From assembly GCA_044866695.1 (NCBI GenBank), contig JBIOUF010000217.1, positions 1 to 14,527 of the forward strand: 14,527 nucleotides of DNA, written 5' to 3'. The translations under genes and the position numbers were made by a program. The stretch is from JBIOUF01 sp044866695 (GTDB lineage: Bacteria; Actinomycetota; Actinomycetes; Propionibacteriales; Nocardioidaceae). This document shows, piece after piece, positions 5,936 through 13,889 of this stretch; the first letter of the stretch is position 1; every line of letters begins with the position of its first letter. The notes under the pieces were generated by a model, which worked only from the letters and a program-made list of their open reading frames with translations, was not told where the DNA came from and made no database searches.

Positions 5936-7228
5936 ATGCCACGACAGTCAGTCAGCGCGCGGGTCCGCCGGGGCCGGCTGCGCGTCCGGGTGGTCACCGC
6001 CTTGGTGGTCGTGTTGGCCGGCTTGTTGAGTGGCTGCGGCGGTGACGACGACGGCCGGGTCACGTTGACGTTCTTCCAGTTCAAGGGGGAGGCGGCGCAG
6101 TACTTCCGCGATCTTGCGGCGGAGTTCGAGAAGCAGAACCCCGATGTCCGGGTCATCGTCGACACGCCGGCGGATCCGGAGACCGCGCTGCGGACGAGGT
6201 TCGTCAAGGACCAGGTGCCGGACGTGATGACGCTCAACGCCAACGGCACGTTCGGGGAGTTCGCCAGCGCGAAGATCTTCCGGGACTTCGCGGGCGACTC
6301 CGCGCTGGACGGGGTCAACCCGGCCTACATCGACGTCATCGGTGCGCTCGGTGCCGGCGGGGACGGGGAGGTCAACGGGGTGCCGTTCGCGGCCAACGCC
6401 AGCGGTCTGCTCTACAACGAGGAGATCTTCAAGAAGTACCACGTCCAGGTCCCCCGCACCTGGGACGAGCTGCTCGCAGCCGCGCAGACCTTCCAGGACA
6501 ACGACGTGGTGCCCTTCTACGGGATGCTCGCCGACGCGTGGACCCCGCAGTCGCCGCTGGCGCCGCTGTCCGCGCAGCTGCAGCCGCCGAACTTCTTCGA
6601 GGAGCGGTTCCGCGACCAGACCACGTTCTCTGCGGGTTGGCGCTCGACCGCGGACCAGCTCAAGGAGATCTACGAGTTCACCCAGCCGGACCCGCTGTCC
6701 GACGGGTATGAGGACGGCACGGCGGCGTTCGCCCGGGGCGAGTCCGCGATGCTGCCCCTGGGCAGCTACGCGGTCCCGCAGATCCGGCTCGGCAAGCCGG
6801 AGTTCACCGTCGGCAGCATGGCGCTCCCCGCGACCGACGACCCGGCCAAGACGACGCTGGTCTCAGGTGTGGACGTGGTCATCACCGCCAGCCGGGACGG
6901 GGCCCACCCCAAGGAGTCCGAGCGGCTCATCAGGTTCCTCATGCAGCCCGACGTGATGACTGACTACTGCAAGGCGCAGGTCGCGATCCCGACCCTGGAA
7001 GGGCTGACCAACGAGGATCCTGCGCTGGAGGGGGTCCAGGACTACATCGACGACGGCAGGATCGTCGGATTCACCGACCACCAGTTCATCCCCGCCATCC
7101 CGCTGGCCCCCCTGCTGCAGCAGTACATCCTCGACGGCGACACCGACAAGTTCCTCGACGACCTGGACAGCTACTGGGACCGGGTCGCCCAGCGGCGCAC
7201 CTGGGGACTAGGAGCAACCCTGTCATGA
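5936..7228 (+). CDS. ABC sugar transporter substrate-binding lipoprotein (family 1)
   Basis: The ATG at 5936 follows GGGAGGG with a 5-nt gap and gives a proper lipoprotein signal: Arg-rich n-region, hydrophobic core VVTALVVVLAGLL and lipobox LSGC with Cys34 as the lipidated residue. A longer TTG-initiated frame would translate through the promoter and operator and is rejected. The mature part is a family-1 solute-binding protein of usual length (430 residues), with FFQFKGEAAQYFRDLAAEFEKQ, a PDVMTLN segment, NGVPFAANASGLLYNEEIF, FARGESAML and a C-terminal SGVDVVI...RFLM module. Anchored outside the membrane, it should capture an oligosaccharide and deliver it to the two permeases downstream. 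The stop codon overlaps the next start (ATGA). The adjacent galactosidases suggest an alpha/beta-galactoside ligand, but sequence alone does not prove it. Confidence 0.94.
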   Translation: MPRQSVSARVRRGRLRVRVVTALVVVLAGLLSGCGGDDDGRVTLTFFQFKGEAAQYFRDLAAEFEKQNPDVRVIVDTPADPETALRTRFVKDQVPDVMTLNANGTFGEFASAKIFRDFAGDSALDGVNPAYIDVIGALGAGGDGEVNGVPFAANASGLLYNEEIFKKYHVQVPRTWDELLAAAQTFQDNDVVPFYGMLADAWTPQSPLAPLSAQLQPPNFFEERFRDQTTFSAGWRSTADQLKEIYEFTQPDPLSDGYEDGTAAFARGESAMLPLGSYAVPQIRLGKPEFTVGSMALPATDDPAKTTLVSGVDVVITASRDGAHPKESERLIRFLMQPDVMTDYCKAQVAIPTLEGLTNEDPALEGVQDYIDDGRIVGFTDHQFIPAIPLAPLLQQYILDGDTDKFLDDLDSYWDRVAQRRTWGLGATLS

Positions 7229-8169
7229 GCACCACCACCACACCGCCCTCCGGCCGAACCCCCGAGCAGCTCACCAACGACCCCAGCAAGGCCCCACCTG
7301 ACCGGAAGAAGAGCATCGCCCGTGCCTACTACGTGATGGTGGTCCCGGCGCTGGTGCTGTTCTTCGCCTTCCACACCGTCCCGGTGCTGCAGGGCATCTA
7401 CTACAGCTTCACCGACTCTCCGGGCTACGGGCCTGCCAACTTCGTCGGGTTCCGCAACTACATCGCCCTGTTCACCGACCCCCGGGTGATCCACGCCTAC
7501 TGGTTCACCTTCCTGATCGCCGGCGTCGCCACGGTCGCGGTCAACATCGTCGCCCTGGCGATCGCGGTCGCACTCAACGCGCGGATCAAGTTCAAGACGT
7601 CCCTGCGCGGGGTCTACTTCATCCCCAACGTGCTGGCGATCCTGGTCATCGGGTACATCTTCAACTACATGTTCAGCAACTCACTGCCCGCGCTGGGAGA
7701 CAAGCTCGGCATTGACGCGCTGGCGACCTCACTGCTCACCAAGGCGAGCACCGCGTGGATCGCCATCGTCATCCTCGCAGTCTGGCAGGCAGCGGCGTTC
7801 AACATCATCATCTACATCGCCGGCCTGCAGACGATCGACGCCGACGTCTACGAAGCCGCCTCCATCGACGGGGCCACCTCGTGGAGGGCGTTCCGCACCA
7901 TCACCTTCCCGCTCATCGCAGGCTTCTTCACCATCAACATGGTGCTGTCGCTCAAGTCCTTCCTGCAGATCTTCGACCACATCGTCGCGCTCACGGGCGG
8001 TGGACCCGGCACCGACACCGAGTCAGTTGCCCTGCTGATCTACAAGGGCGGGTTCCAAGGCGGCGAGTACGGCTACCAGAGTGCGAACTCCGTGGTCTTC
8101 TTCCTCGTCATCGTCACCATGTCCATCGTCCAGCTTCGAGTGCTGCAGCGACGCGAGGTGAGCATCTGA
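7225..8169 (+). CDS. ABC sugar transporter permease, MalF/MsmF type
   Basis: This 314-residue inner-membrane protein has a hydrophilic N-terminus (1-34) and about six hydrophobic segments (~35-60, 93-117, 130-151, 177-199, 229-250, 288-307). The cytoplasmic EAA loop that docks the transport ATPase is at 210-229 (EAASIDGATSWRAFRTITFP, with the invariant Gly in IDGA). The DxxxxLTGGGPGTxT segment (251-265) is typical of MalF/UgpA-like permeases. Its ATG overlaps the binding-protein stop (ATGA) and its TGA overlaps the next ATG (TGATG), showing translational coupling with fixed stoichiometry. It pairs with the MalG-type permease downstream to form the channel. The usual nucleotide-binding subunit is not encoded in the window. 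Confidence 0.95.
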   Translation: MSTTTTPPSGRTPEQLTNDPSKAPPDRKKSIARAYYVMVVPALVLFFAFHTVPVLQGIYYSFTDSPGYGPANFVGFRNYIALFTDPRVIHAYWFTFLIAGVATVAVNIVALAIAVALNARIKFKTSLRGVYFIPNVLAILVIGYIFNYMFSNSLPALGDKLGIDALATSLLTKASTAWIAIVILAVWQAAAFNIIIYIAGLQTIDADVYEAASIDGATSWRAFRTITFPLIAGFFTINMVLSLKSFLQIFDHIVALTGGGPGTDTESVALLIYKGGFQGGEYGYQSANSVVFFLVIVTMSIVQLRVLQRREVSI

Positions 8170-9089
8170 TGTCAACGTCGGCCGCCGAGACCGGCTCCCT
8201 GCCCGGTACCGAGATCACCGACCCCAGCACACGTCGACCCTTCCGGCCACGCCGGCGCGAGCAGCGGGCCGAGTCCGGCCCGATCAACTGGTGGCTGACC
8301 GCGCTACTGATCGTGCTATCCCTCACCATCGCGATCCCGCTCTACTTCGCCGTCGTCACCGCGCTGAAGACGCCCGACCAGCTCGGCGGGACGGGGTTCG
8401 GACTGCCCACCGAGATCCGATGGGCCAACTTCAAGGACGCCTGGACCCTCACCGACTTCCCCTCCGCGGCGCTGAACACCGCACTGATCACCGTCGGTGC
8501 TGTCACCCTCACCCTGCTGACCAACTCCATGGTCGCCTACGCGATCGCGCGCAACATGGACCGCAAGTTCTTCAAGGGGCTGTACTTCTACTTCGTCTCA
8601 GCACTGTTCGTGCCGTTCCCGATCATCATGCTGCCGGTGGCGAAGCAGACCGCGATCCTCGGGCTGGACAACCGCGCCGGACTGGTCCTGCTCTACGTCG
8701 TGTACGGCCTGTCGTTCAACATCTTCATCTACACCGCCTTCATCAACTCCATCCCACGGGCCTTGGAGGAAGCCGCCGCGATCGACGGCGCATCGACCTG
8801 GGGCATCTTCTGGCGCGTGATCTGGCCGCTGCTCGCCCCGATGAACGCCACCGTCGGCATCCTCGCCTGCATGTGGGTGTGGAACGACTTCCTGCTGCCA
8901 CTGGTCATCTTGTCCAACCCCGAGTCAGCCACCCTGCAGCTGGTCCAGTACGTCTTCCAGAGCCAGTTCCAGACCAACTACCCCGTCGCGTTCGCCAGCT
9001 ACCTCATGGCCATGGCCCCGCTGCTCATCGTCTACGTCTTTTCCCAACGATGGGTGATCTCGGGAGTCACCCGCGGCGCGGTCAAGTAG
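8169..9089 (+). CDS. ABC sugar transporter permease, MalG/MsmG type
   Basis: The ATG at 8169 overlaps the upstream stop by one base. A longer upstream extension in the same frame is a shadow of the previous gene. The 306-residue product has a basic N-terminus (22-33), a first helix at ~41-63, and further helices near 99-126, 137-157, 169-191, 223-249 and 276-292. The EAA loop is EEAAAIDGASTWGIFWRVIWP (200-220), with the C-terminal end of the domain at residues 270-306. It forms the second half of the importer channel. The next gene follows after 58 nt on the same strand, so the alpha-galactosidase is probably in the same transcript. Confidence 0.95.
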   Translation: MSTSAAETGSLPGTEITDPSTRRPFRPRRREQRAESGPINWWLTALLIVLSLTIAIPLYFAVVTALKTPDQLGGTGFGLPTEIRWANFKDAWTLTDFPSAALNTALITVGAVTLTLLTNSMVAYAIARNMDRKFFKGLYFYFVSALFVPFPIIMLPVAKQTAILGLDNRAGLVLLYVVYGLSFNIFIYTAFINSIPRALEEAAAIDGASTWGIFWRVIWPLLAPMNATVGILACMWVWNDFLLPLVILSNPESATLQLVQYVFQSQFQTNYPVAFASYLMAMAPLLIVYVFSQRWVISGVTRGAVK

Positions 9090-9147
9090 GCAGGTGGCAC
9101 CTCGGGCAAGGTCAGCTACTGGGCATGCCCATCCGGTCAGGAGCAGG

Positions 9148-11385
9148 ATGTCCGTCCAGATCTCACCGATCATCGCGGTGTCGCAACACGACGCGACGTC
9201 ACAAGACACCGTGTTCGGACCAGACAGCGAGCAGGAGCCGGCACGTCTGTGCTACCTGAGAGCGGCGTCCACGAGTGTGGTCCTGCTGCTGCCCCCCGAC
9301 GCCGTGCCGGTGGTGGTGCACTGGGGCGCCGACCTCGGTCATCTCAACGGGGAGAACCTGGCCGCGCTGCTGCGAGCCGTGCAGCCGCCGACCGGTGACA
9401 GCCGTGTGTACACCCAGACCTCGGTGTCCGTCTTGCCGGAGCACGCGTCTGGGTGGCTCGGCAGGCCGGGCCTCGCAGGCAGCCGGGAAGGGTCCTCCTG
9501 GTCGGTGCAGCTCAGCGGCGTGGAGCACACCATCGACCAGACCTCCTCCCCAGCCGACACAGCAGACTCCAGGGTCAGCGTGCGAAGCAGCGGCGTGGAC
9601 CAGGCCTCCGCGTTGGAGGTGGGCACCGACATCGAGCTGCACTCCGGAGGACTGCTCCGGCTCCGAGGCTGGGTGCGCAACCTCGGACGGCCCTACGAGG
9701 TTGCCGCTCTCGAGCCCGCCCTGCCGGTGCCGCCGGCCGCGGGCGAGCTGCTGGACATGGCCGGACGGCACACCTTGGAGCGGGTTCCGCAGCGCAGGCC
9801 GTTCGACGTCGGCGCTTGGGTACGTGAGTCTCGCGGCGGTCGACCCGGACACGACTCCGCCACACTGATCTGCGCGGGCACGTCGGGGTTCGGGTTCCGC
9901 GCCGGTGCGGTGTGGGGGGTCCATCTCGCCTACAGCGGCAACCAAGTACTCTGCGCCGAGCGCAGCTACAACGGGTGGCGGCTGCTGCGTGCCGGCGAGC
10001 TGCTGCTACCCGGTGAACTCGTCCTCGACCAGGGAGACCGCTACACCTCGCCGTGGCTGTGCGGGTCGTGGGGCGAAGGCCTGGACGCCATGGCCCACCG
10101 GTTCCACGGCTTCCTCCGGGCTCGTCCCCAACACCCACGCCGTCCCCGCCCGGTCCTGGTCAACACCTGGGAAGCGGTCTACTTCGACCACGACCTGGAC
10201 CGGCTCACGCAGCTGGCGGACCGGGCCGCCGAAGCCGGTGTCGAGCGGTTCGTTCTCGACGACGGCTGGTTCCGCGGCCGACGCAGCGACCGCTCCGGCC
10301 TCGGCGACTGGTACGTCGACCCGTCGGTCTGGCCAGACGGGCTACACCCCCTGGTGAACCACGTCCGCTCGCTCGACATGGAGTTCGGCCTGTGGTTCGA
10401 GCCGGAGATGGTGAACCTGGACTCCGACCTGGCCCGCACGCACCCGGAGTGGCTGTTCGACGCCGGTCACGGGCCCGGGATGCCCTCCCGCTACCAGCAC
10501 GAACTCGACCTAGGACACCCCGCCGCATACCAGCACATCCTGGAACGCATATCGGCACTGGTCTCCGAGCATCACATCGACTACGTGAAATGGGACCACA
10601 ACCGGCCCCTCATCGACGCCGGCCACCAACCCGCCGGAGCGCCCGGCATCCACCGGCACACCGACGCCCTCTACCACCTCCTCGCCGAACTGCGACGACG
10701 CCACCCCTGGCTGGAGATCGAGTCCTGCTGCGGCGGAGGCGGGCGGATCGACCTCGGAATCCTCGACGTCACCGACCGGGTCTGGGCATCGGACTGCATC
10801 GACGCCCATGACCGGCAGGACATCCAGCGGTGGACCTCGCTACTCCTTCCTCCCGAGCTGGTCGGCACTCACATCGGCTCCCCGGTCTCACACACCACCG
10901 GGCGGACCCATCCCCTCGGCTTCCGCGCCGGCACCGCGCTCTGGGGACACCTCGGCATCGAATGGGACCTCACCCAGGCAGCACCGCAGGAACTGACGGA
11001 CCTCAAGCGCTGGGTGGACCTCCACAAACACCTACGCGGACTGCTCCACCACGGCACCGTCGTCCACGCCGACACCACCGACCCCGCGTTCCGCGTCGAC
11101 GGCGTCGTCAGCCCAGACCGCACAGACGCCCTCTACGCGATCACCGCCATCGGCCGTCCCCTGACCTGGCCGCCAGGTCGGATGCCACTCCCCGGCCTAG
11201 CCCCCACCCTCAGCTACCAAGTGCGCTCGCAGCCACCCGGCGACCACCACCCCGACACAGGTCGACCGCAATGGATGGTCCAACCCGTCGAGCTCCCCGG
11301 ACGAGTCCTCGACCAGGTCGGCATCGAAGCTCCGGCGCTCCACCCCGACCAGCTCATCCTCATCCGAGTCCAAGCCGTCACCTGA
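9148..11385 (+). CDS. Alpha-galactosidase, glycoside hydrolase family 36
   Basis: This enzyme releases terminal alpha-1,6-linked galactose (for example from raffinose- or melibiose-type sugars) in the cytoplasm; there is no signal peptide. The 745 residues match the family length: N-terminal beta-supersandwich (~30-320), TIM barrel (~335-650) and a C-terminal beta domain. Key motifs are NTWEAVYFDHD (339-349), RFVLDDGWFRGRR (367-379), FGLWFEPEMVN (413-423), YVKWDHNR (479-486) with nucleophile Asp483, SCCGGGGRIDLG (526-537) and VWASDCIDAHDR (545-556) with the conserved acid/base Asp pair. The ATG at 9148 has AGGAG four bases upstream. A GTG at 9094 in the same frame would add 18 residues and has only a weaker site. 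It is the last gene of the importer operon, linking uptake to hydrolysis. Confidence 0.95.
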   Translation: MSVQISPIIAVSQHDATSQDTVFGPDSEQEPARLCYLRAASTSVVLLLPPDAVPVVVHWGADLGHLNGENLAALLRAVQPPTGDSRVYTQTSVSVLPEHASGWLGRPGLAGSREGSSWSVQLSGVEHTIDQTSSPADTADSRVSVRSSGVDQASALEVGTDIELHSGGLLRLRGWVRNLGRPYEVAALEPALPVPPAAGELLDMAGRHTLERVPQRRPFDVGAWVRESRGGRPGHDSATLICAGTSGFGFRAGAVWGVHLAYSGNQVLCAERSYNGWRLLRAGELLLPGELVLDQGDRYTSPWLCGSWGEGLDAMAHRFHGFLRARPQHPRRPRPVLVNTWEAVYFDHDLDRLTQLADRAAEAGVERFVLDDGWFRGRRSDRSGLGDWYVDPSVWPDGLHPLVNHVRSLDMEFGLWFEPEMVNLDSDLARTHPEWLFDAGHGPGMPSRYQHELDLGHPAAYQHILERISALVSEHHIDYVKWDHNRPLIDAGHQPAGAPGIHRHTDALYHLLAELRRRHPWLEIESCCGGGGRIDLGILDVTDRVWASDCIDAHDRQDIQRWTSLLLPPELVGTHIGSPVSHTTGRTHPLGFRAGTALWGHLGIEWDLTQAAPQELTDLKRWVDLHKHLRGLLHHGTVVHADTTDPAFRVDGVVSPDRTDALYAITAIGRPLTWPPGRMPLPGLAPTLSYQVRSQPPGDHHPDTGRPQWMVQPVELPGRVLDQVGIEAPALHPDQLILIRVQAVT

Positions 11386-11611
11386 ACCTGAACCCGCCGA
11401 TCCCCCTGGGCCCTTGCCAGTCACCGCCGCAGAGTGGACCGGTCTGGTGGGGCCTGGTTTCGCCTGCACCGGAACCATCCCGGATGACGAACCCTTCGAG
11501 GTTCTGGCATGTGTCGCGGTGTGGTTCGGCGCCGGCATCCCGCTGGGGTGTCGGATGCGGACACCGGCGCCGGCAGAGATGACCGCCCGAACGTGGCTTC
11601 GGCGAGCCCGG
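11386..11611. other. Gene-free region after the alpha-galactosidase
   Basis: No frame gives a recognisable protein. The long open frames are low-complexity Pro/Arg/Gly-rich read-through in several phases. The stretch holds a long G+C-rich hairpin (11527-11572). With the adjacent DUF4389 remnant it makes 615 bp without an intact gene. Confidence 0.5.
11527..11572 (+). terminator. Long two-part hairpin, possible terminator
   Basis: CGGCGCCGG (11527-11535) pairs with CCGGCGCCG (11564-11572). Inside, CATCC (11536-11540) pairs with GGATG (11553-11557) across a 12-nt loop, leaving a 6-nt bulge on one side. It lies about 140 bp past the alpha-galactosidase stop. No T-run follows, so factor-independent termination is uncertain. 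Confidence 0.3.
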
Positions 11612-11963
11612 CCTTCGCGGCGATGCGTTGACGTTCGATGGCTCGGTAGACGGTGTGGAGCGACCCACGCCGAAAGGTCGGGACTCGAGGGCGAAGTCGA
11701 ACCACCAACGGGGATAGCGCCTTCGAATCGGGATCATCAGCAAGGTGGCCACGAACAGCCCGCTCACGACGCCGCCACTGGTGGTGCTGACCGTCGCGAC
11801 GCTCTGCTCGTAGACCGTCCGGGTCACGTCGGCGGTGAGCACCTCGTAGACGATTGCGATCGGGACGACCAGCACCAGGCGGAAGAGCGTCTTCACCCGG
11901 TCGTACTGGTCGGCGTGGTCCACCTCGAGACGCGCCGGGAAGGCGGTCGGGGATGGCAGGCAT
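11612..11963 (-). pseudogene. Decayed DUF4389 membrane-protein gene
   Basis: A minus-strand stretch reads FPARLEVDHADQYDRVKTLF, RLVLVVPIAIVYEVL (helix 1), TTSGGVVSGLFVATLLMIPI (helix 2) and RRRYPRWWFDFALE. This is the usual order of the DUF4389 family, whose function is unknown. The best start, ATG 11961-11963 (MPAIPDRLP, with GGAGG 11 nt upstream), is in a different frame, implying a one-base frameshift near the N-terminus. After FDFALE (to ~11684) the expected third amphipathic helix and YPSTDE-like motif are missing. Only TPSTEPSNVN survives a few codons later, suggesting an internal deletion. The frame then runs on as noise to 11378. It lies 37 bp after the ABC-2 permease gene on the same strand and may once have been in that operon. 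Confidence 0.68.
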
Positions 11964-12000
11964 AGCCGTCGGAACCTCCACGTGTGAAGCGGTGGACCGG

Positions 12001-12819
12001 CTACTTGACCTCGGAGCGGCGCAGCAGCACCAGGCCGAGGGCGAGGGGCACGATGATGCAGATCGTCGTGGTCGATCCGAGCTGGGCCCACTCACGTGCC
12101 GAGGAGGTCTCACCCTCGAACAGTGCGACCTGGGTGTAGTTCCAGTCGATCCAGGGCTGAAGGTCGGTGAACCACTCCCGCACCTGGGCCAGCAGCACCA
12201 GGATGCCCGGGAGAACCAGGGACACCACGAAGTAGCCGACGATGGCGGCTGCGGAGTTGCGCAGCACCACGCCCAGGGTGAAGCCGATGGCCATCCCCAC
12301 CAGGTTGCCCAGGACGATCTGAGGTGCGTCGGCCGGTCCGATGTTCCACACCGTGTCGACCCCGGCGAGGGCGGAGCCGACGATGTTGCCGACGGCTCCG
12401 ATCGCGAACGCCGCCAGCATCGACACGATGCCGACGATGAAGATGGCGACCGCTTTGGCGCCGATGACCCGGCCACGGCTGGGGACGAGCGTGAACGTCG
12501 TCAGTCCGCTGCGCTGGCTCCACTCGCTGGTGACCGCCAGAATCGCGATCATCGGGAGGATCAACGACATCGGGAAGCCGAGGGCGGTGGCGAAGCTCTC
12601 GTAGGTGACATCGCTCTGGGGGGCGAAGATGATCACGGCCGCGGTCGCCATGACCGAGAGGACGCCGATGCTCGCGAGCAGCCAGAAGCCGGAGCGGGTG
12701 TCGAACATCTTGCGCAGCTCGACCCTGATGATCCGGCTTGTCGGGATCGGGCGGACCTGGCGGCGTGGCCGCGGTGCGACGACGACCTCGCGGTCGGGGG
12801 TTGCGGTCAGGGTGCTCAT
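12001..12819 (-). CDS. ABC-2 type exporter permease
   Basis: The 272-residue product has a basic N-terminal tail (~1-35), the amphipathic segment IIRVELRKMFDTRSGFWLL typical of ABC-2 permeases, and about six helices: ~45-66, 84-99, 117-146, 167-187, 190-213 and 249-267. A conserved SEWSQRSGLTTFTLVPSRGR segment (98-116) lies in the first cytoplasmic loop. AAGGAG stands 7 nt before the ATG, and that ATG overlaps the TGA of the ATPase gene (ATGA), so the two are translationally coupled. Together they should form a two-gene export or immunity transporter of the drug/bacteriocin type. The cargo cannot be read from sequence. The ruined two-component gene divergent from this pair may once have controlled it. 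Confidence 0.92.
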   Translation of the reverse strand: MSTLTATPDREVVVAPRPRRQVRPIPTSRIIRVELRKMFDTRSGFWLLASIGVLSVMATAAVIIFAPQSDVTYESFATALGFPMSLILPMIAILAVTSEWSQRSGLTTFTLVPSRGRVIGAKAVAIFIVGIVSMLAAFAIGAVGNIVGSALAGVDTVWNIGPADAPQIVLGNLVGMAIGFTLGVVLRNSAAAIVGYFVVSLVLPGILVLLAQVREWFTDLQPWIDWNYTQVALFEGETSSAREWAQLGSTTTICIIVPLALGLVLLRRSEVK

Positions 12820-13754
12820 GCTGCTGCTCCTTCGGCAGTGTTGGATCCTTGGCGAGTGTCGCGCTGGGTGTCACGCTGGGACTCCGCGGTGAGCTCGAGG
12901 AACATCTCCTCGAGACCGGCGCTGTCCGCGGAGCGCAGCTCGGTCAGGGGTACGCCGACCGCGAGGGCGATCCGGCCCACCTCGTGGGCGTCGGCGTCGG
13001 TGTGGAGCGAGCCGCCGGCGGACACCGAGGCGCCGAGGCCGGCCTCGGCCAGCGCACCGGCCAGCCGTGCGTTGTCGGCCGACGCCACGACCGTGCCGGT
13101 CGCCGACAGCAGCTCCTGCTTGGTGCCCTGCGCGACGATCCGGCCGCTGCCGATCACCACGAGGTCGTCGGCGATGACCTCGATCTCGTGCAGCAGGTGC
13201 GAGGACAGCAGCACGGTGCCGCCCTGGTCGGCGTACTCGCGCAGCAGGTCGCGCATCCAGCGGATGCCGGCCGGGTCGAGACCGTTGGCCGGCTCGTCGA
13301 GGACCAGTACGCCGGGGTCGCCGATCAGGGCCGTGGCGATGCCGAGCCGCTGCCGCATGCCGAGGGAGTAGTTGCGGACCCGGCGTTCGGCCTCCTTCTC
13401 GGTGAGCGACACCCTGCGCAGCATCTCCGGGACCCGGCTTGCCGGCAGGCCCATGGTGCGGGCGGCGACGGTGAGGATCTCGCGGCCGGTGCGACCGGCG
13501 TGCTGGGCGGAGGCATCGAGGAGGACGCCGATCTCGAGGCCCGGGTTCGGCAGGTCGGCGTACCGGCCGCCGAGGACCTCGACGTGGCCGGAGGTGGCCG
13601 GGGTCAGGCCGACCATGATCCGCATGGTGGTCGACTTGCCGGCCCCGTTGGGGCCGAGGAAGCCGGTCACGCGGCCGGGTCGGGCGGTGAAGGAGACGTC
13701 GTCGACGGGGGTGACGCCGCGATAGCTCTTGGTCAGGTGGTCAACAGTGATCAT
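12816..13754 (-). CDS. ABC-2 type exporter ATP-binding protein
   Basis: The ATG at 13752-13754 (MITVDHLTKSYRG) is the family start. A longer upstream frame is non-homologous and overlaps the divergent gene. The 312-residue ATPase has Walker A GPNGAGKST (34-42), signature YSLGMRQRLGIA (129-140), Walker B VLVLDEPANGLD (149-160) and switch His186 in SSHLLHE. The Q-loop position reads LLDASAQHAG, without the classical Gln directly after the strand, as in many DrrA/BcrA-like exporters. Residues ~220-312 form the small C-terminal domain with a hydrophilic Gln/Asp/Arg repeat (ESQRDTQRDTRQG). It energises the ABC-2 permease whose ATG overlaps its stop. The region before the ATG has only GAGG nine bases away, and GAGGCT seven bases upstream could be a -10-like box, so the transcript might be nearly leaderless. 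Confidence 0.95.
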   Translation of the reverse strand: MITVDHLTKSYRGVTPVDDVSFTARPGRVTGFLGPNGAGKSTTMRIMVGLTPATSGHVEVLGGRYADLPNPGLEIGVLLDASAQHAGRTGREILTVAARTMGLPASRVPEMLRRVSLTEKEAERRVRNYSLGMRQRLGIATALIGDPGVLVLDEPANGLDPAGIRWMRDLLREYADQGGTVLLSSHLLHEIEVIADDLVVIGSGRIVAQGTKQELLSATGTVVASADNARLAGALAEAGLGASVSAGGSLHTDADAHEVGRIALAVGVPLTELRSADSAGLEEMFLELTAESQRDTQRDTRQGSNTAEGAAA

Positions 13755-13874
13755 GACCTGAAGCCTCGCCGCGACCAGCCTCCCGCACATCGGCGTCGAG
13801 GCCGGACCCGCCTCGGCCGTTGGGAGGAGCGGCGTCTCGTTCTCTCGGTCGGTCCCCGACGCCTCCGAGGTCCC

Positions 13875-13889
13875 TAGGCTGGGTGGGTG
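13875..13889 (+). promoter_or_regulatory. Leaderless-type promoter and GTG start of the broken two-component gene
   Basis: TAGGCT (13875-13880) fits the actinobacterial TANNNT -10 pattern and ends exactly six bases before GTG (13887-13889). There is no purine-rich ribosome-binding site between them. A -35 element is not evident. Confidence 0.45.

Noticed and set aside
9094..9147. GTG start 18 codons upstream for the alpha-galactosidase
   Set aside because: The added residues are Arg/His/Ala-rich and not family-like. The ATG at 9148 has AGGAG close by. It remains possible but less likely.
10776..10820. Unusual Cys in the GH36 acid/base motif (SDCIDAHDR in place of SDNTD)
   Set aside because: Both Asp residues are kept, and Cys-containing variants are familiar in actinobacterial GH36 enzymes, so this does not suggest loss of activity.
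11854..13371. Plus-strand 505-residue frame opposite the ABC-2 genes
   Set aside because: It is an Asp/Arg/Gly-rich shadow of the permease and ATPase, which have unmistakable motifs on the other strand.
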